Below, in pieces: positions 63,879 through 64,000 of a stretch of DNA of 64,000 bases. The notes below the pieces were generated by a model, which worked only from the letters and a program-made list of their open reading frames with translations, had not been told where the DNA came from and did no database searches. This DNA is from Ignavibacteriales bacterium (lineage in GTDB: Bacteria > Bacteroidota > Ignavibacteria > Ignavibacteriales > Ignavibacteriaceae), in contig CP054182.1 of NCBI GenBank assembly GCA_015709675.1, positions 1,777,448 to 1,841,447 on the forward strand, given 5' to 3'. The translations under genes were made by a program, and so were the position numbers. How positions within the stretch are numbered: position 1 is the stretch's first letter; each line of letters starts with the position of its first letter.

Positions 63879-64000
63879 TCACCAGCTTCCGCTGGCTCCG
63901 CCTCCTCCGAAACCGCCCCCGCCGCCACTGAATCCGCCAAAACCGCCTCCGCCCCCTCCTCCGCCAAAGGAGCCGCCGCTAAAACCTCCGAAGCCTCCGA
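63879..64000 (-). CDS. Gly-rich C-terminal tail of a probable TPM-domain protein (partial)
   Basis: The - strand stop codon (TGA) is at 63881-63879. Reading upstream gives about 40 residues of Gly and Phe with Ser, ending 'GGGGASGSW' before the stop. This is a common C-terminus of TPM-domain (YgcG-like) and DUF2207 membrane proteins. The rest lies past the window edge, so the family assignment is from the tail only. Confidence 0.55.
   Translation of the reverse strand, partial: GGFGGFSGGSFGGGGGGGGFGGFSGGGGGFGGGGASGSW

Overview
This window looks like a chromosomal segment of a member of the Ignavibacteria (Bacteroidota/Chlorobi group). That placement is inferred from several things. A secreted protein at 28058-29908 ends in a T9SS type A sorting domain of the 'NFPNPFNPST' kind typical of this lineage. 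There are a DUF5723-type outer-membrane protein and many short lipoproteins, and multihaem cytochromes c are abundant. Ribosomal-protein gene order is ordinary (rplM-rpsI-rpsB-tsf-pyrH-frr). No phage, insertion sequence, integrase or CRISPR array was found. The window is dense core genome with islands of short intergenic repeats.

Layout. 1-4.2 kb: end of a TPR protein, a DUF3467 protein, a large lipoprotein and an outer-membrane barrel. 4.4-6.9 kb (-): two LptF/LptG permeases. 7.1-11.4 kb (+): M20 dipeptidase, lipoprotein, YgfZ, cobalamin adenosyltransferase, tmRNA. 11.4-11.9 kb: hairpin and heptamer repeats. 11.9-15.7 kb (-): MHS-family transporter and a TPR sensor kinase. 16-17.2 kb: dapF and a small protein. 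17.3-26.2 kb (+): a six-gene electron-transfer cluster. 26.3-29.9 kb: PHP phosphoesterase, TPR protein, T9SS-exported FG-GAP protein. 30.3-34.3 kb (-): translation operon. 34.6-40 kb: membrane acyltransferase-like protein, TonB-like anchored protein, deoxyhypusine-synthase-like enzyme, two hypotheticals. 40-48.8 kb (-): FAD protein, SDR, MarC, a 109-bp tandem repeat, AGCS symporter, acetate kinase, 3-hydroxybutyryl-CoA dehydrogenase, POT-like transporter. 48.9-62 kb (+): DUF6498 protein, 56-bp hairpin repeats, mutS, DUF1684 lipoprotein, DAHP synthase, two YwqK/MORN_2 proteins, N-carbamoylputrescine amidase, agmatine deiminase, ABC exporter, Sel1 protein. 62-64 kb: DUF1801 protein, repeats, dCMP deaminase, ferredoxin, and the Gly-rich tail of a probable TPM-domain protein.

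The most striking system is 17271-26171. It encodes a di-haem cytochrome b-like membrane protein (two His pairs spaced 14 residues), a membrane-anchored TPR protein, and a membrane-anchored flavoprotein with two three-cysteine ferredoxin motifs. These are followed by a 20-CXXCH cytochrome, a 37-CXXCH cytochrome and a beta-barrel outer-membrane protein, all on one strand with overlapping or close junctions. Together they could carry electrons from NAD(P)H/quinol across the periplasm to an outer-membrane conduit (57 predicted c-haems), which would be a candidate extracellular electron-transfer route. The 20-haem gene has no ordinary start codon upstream of its signal peptide.

Second themes are polyamine metabolism (agmatine to putrescine genes plus a distant deoxyhypusine-synthase-like enzyme) and at least five families of short intergenic repeats: hairpins, heptamers, and 56-, 78- and 109-bp periods.
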